This document shows positions 48,602-49,535 of a DNA stretch of 49,535 nucleotides, piece by piece. Position 1 is the first letter of the stretch; every line of letters begins with the position of its first letter. Source of the stretch: Thermoplasmata archaeon (lineage in GTDB: Archaea; Thermoplasmatota; Thermoplasmata; Lutacidiplasmatales; UBA184); assembly GCA_021827405.1 (NCBI GenBank), contig JAKAVY010000011.1, positions 1 through 49,535 on the forward strand, written 5' to 3'. A program made the position numbers and the translations under genes. The notes beneath the pieces are model-generated. The model saw nothing but the letters and a program-made list of their open reading frames with translations, was not told where the DNA came from and did no database searches.

Positions 48602-49471
48602 ATGATCGCTAAGTTCGCCGTCCCCGCCACCGCCGCTCTATGCTTGGTCCTGATGACCGCCGCGCTCACCCCGGGGATAGCCTCCGGGCCATCACCTCTC
48701 CTCAGCCTTTCCACGCTGGCGCATCCGTCGTCCGGCTACAATCAGAGCTACACCAAGACCGCTGGAAGCACCCCCAACGCCAACGTGGACCTGGTGGGGC
48801 TCACGAGCACGTACGCTGGTGGCCCCTCCTTGGGGGTGGTAGTGAAAGTGGCCGGGTCCTTCCAAGCGACCTCCGCCTCCTATGTCTACATAGTCTGGTT
48901 TGGCGGGTCTTCTAGTTCGAACGCCACTGCGGAGTTCATCGTCTCGAACAACAGCACGTCAGGGGAATATTATGGGTTCAGCAACGGCGGCGGAGGCTTC
49001 GGGACGGAGAACTTCACTCTTTTCGGAGGGGGCTCGAGCCTGAACTTCACATTCCCCGTGAGCCTGGTCGGTCCGGCCTCCTCGTTCTCCCTGGCCGCCT
49101 ACGCGGAGTACGTTGGGTCCTCCAGTTATGATATCAGTTGGATCGGTGCCGGCTACACCGGCACCGGCGGGGGGGGCGGGGGCGGTGGTGGCGGTTGCTC
49201 TGGAGTCGTCTGCTCGAACGGTCCGTCCGCCAGTCCCTCGAACAATGGTTGGTTCCTCTACGTAGGGGTCGGCGCGGTGATTGTCGTCGCCTTGGTGGCC
49301 GGCCTGGCCCTCATGCTCCTGCGGAAGCGAAAGAACACCCCCCCACCTCCCCCGGGGTACGTCGCCCCGGGATACCCCGGGGCCGTATCCTACCAATCCC
49401 CCCCTCCACCACCACCCTCTCAGCCCGGGATCGGCCTCCCGCCCCCCCCACCAGCACCCCCCAGACCCTGA
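48602..49471 (+). CDS. Small surface protein with Gly/Pro-rich segments
   Basis: 289 residues from ATG 48602; GTG 48554 would add 16 charged residues before the signal sequence. A signal peptide (FAVPATAALCLVLMTAALTP) leads to a Ser/Gly/Asn-rich beta domain (GGPSLGVVVKVAGSFQATSA, ENFTLFGGG) with sequons. Next come a run of about ten glycines, the two-Cys loop CSGVVCSNG, a membrane helix (VGVGAVIVVALVAGLALMLL) and a Pro-rich cytoplasmic tail (PPPPPGYVAPGYP and similar). No family is recognised. The pattern ectodomain, helix, Pro-rich tail is shared with the two giant surface proteins here. It is encoded divergently from the STAND regulator. Confidence 0.75.
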   Translation: MIAKFAVPATAALCLVLMTAALTPGIASGPSPLLSLSTLAHPSSGYNQSYTKTAGSTPNANVDLVGLTSTYAGGPSLGVVVKVAGSFQATSASYVYIVWFGGSSSSNATAEFIVSNNSTSGEYYGFSNGGGGFGTENFTLFGGGSSLNFTFPVSLVGPASSFSLAAYAEYVGSSSYDISWIGAGYTGTGGGGGGGGGGCSGVVCSNGPSASPSNNGWFLYVGVGAVIVVALVAGLALMLLRKRKNTPPPPPGYVAPGYPGAVSYQSPPPPPPSQPGIGLPPPPPAPPRP

Positions 49472-49535
49472 GGGACAACGGGGACGAGCCTGGGAGAGAC
49501 CCTTCGTAAGGGAAGAGGCATCCCCCCAGGCGCCG

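Noticed and set aside
1-49535. CRISPR array or rRNA genes
   Set aside because: No regularly spaced 24-37 bp repeats with unique spacers and no recognisable 16S, 23S or 5S segments were seen; the palindromes at 16377-16472 and 22803-22917 are too short and too close for CRISPR.

Overview
The window reads as chromosome of a GC-rich archaeon, most likely a member of the Thermoplasmata (Thermoplasmatota). Support: the archaeal ribosomal/RNA polymerase cluster rps13-rps4-rps11-rpoD, an RpoD subunit with a ferredoxin-type Fe-S domain, a group II chaperonin (thermosome), archaeal-type phospholipid and pterin genes (PSD plus CDP-alcohol phosphotransferase, MptD-like protein), AT-rich box A promoters about 25-30 bases before many start codons (leaderless genes), and large N-glycosylation-rich surface proteins with the FSETGLPSG-type repeats common in Thermoplasmata. 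The lineage is an inference, because no 16S gene is present.

Layout. 1-9613: remnant of a VOC/glyoxalase gene at the left edge, a DUF4760-like membrane-anchored protein, a HAD hydrolase, a VIT1/CCC1-type transporter, pirin, an EamA exporter, an SSS-family symporter with its DUF3311 partner, a ClC channel/antiporter with CBS region, and a small membrane protein. 10279-15858: nitroreductase plus RdgB-type NTP pyrophosphatase, thermosome, a GrpB-family protein, a SAM methyltransferase and UppS. 15972-16046: tRNA-Ile(GAU).

16037-23559 is the accessory part: an integrated element bounded by an exact 17-bp direct repeat that starts in the 3' end of tRNA-Ile. It contains two convergent operons that are mirror copies of one design. 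Each has an upstream low-complexity tract, an array of AACCCGGGTT palindromes, a ribbon-helix-helix/coiled-coil regulator (the two are paralogues), a tiny overlapping ORF and a DNA-modification-like enzyme (a Mom/XF1762-like protein on the left, an N4-C/N6-A type methyltransferase on the right). Both enzyme genes look truncated or broken. Between them lie an IS1182-type insertion sequence (CTAG target duplication, transposase with an in-frame TAG) and an intact P3A proton-pumping ATPase. No integrase was found. I read this as a decayed virus or plasmid with DNA-modification islands and a proton-pump cargo.

23750-36544, leftward apart from one gene: a 1431-residue PKD/Ig-like surface protein, thioredoxin, a GvpD-like P-loop protein (rightward), rpoD-rps11-rps4-rps13, an RsmC-like methyltransferase, DnaJ, SAM hydrolase, a small membrane protein and an Lrp/AsnC effector-domain protein. 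36696-49471: MFS transporter and citrate synthase, a coiled-coil protein, a 1230-residue beta-helix surface protein with a Tyr-rich motif on every coil, an MptD/PSS/PSD operon, a giant STAND-type ATPase regulator and a divergent small surface protein. Nearly all housekeeping genes are intact and often overlap by 1-8 bases, so translational coupling is widespread.
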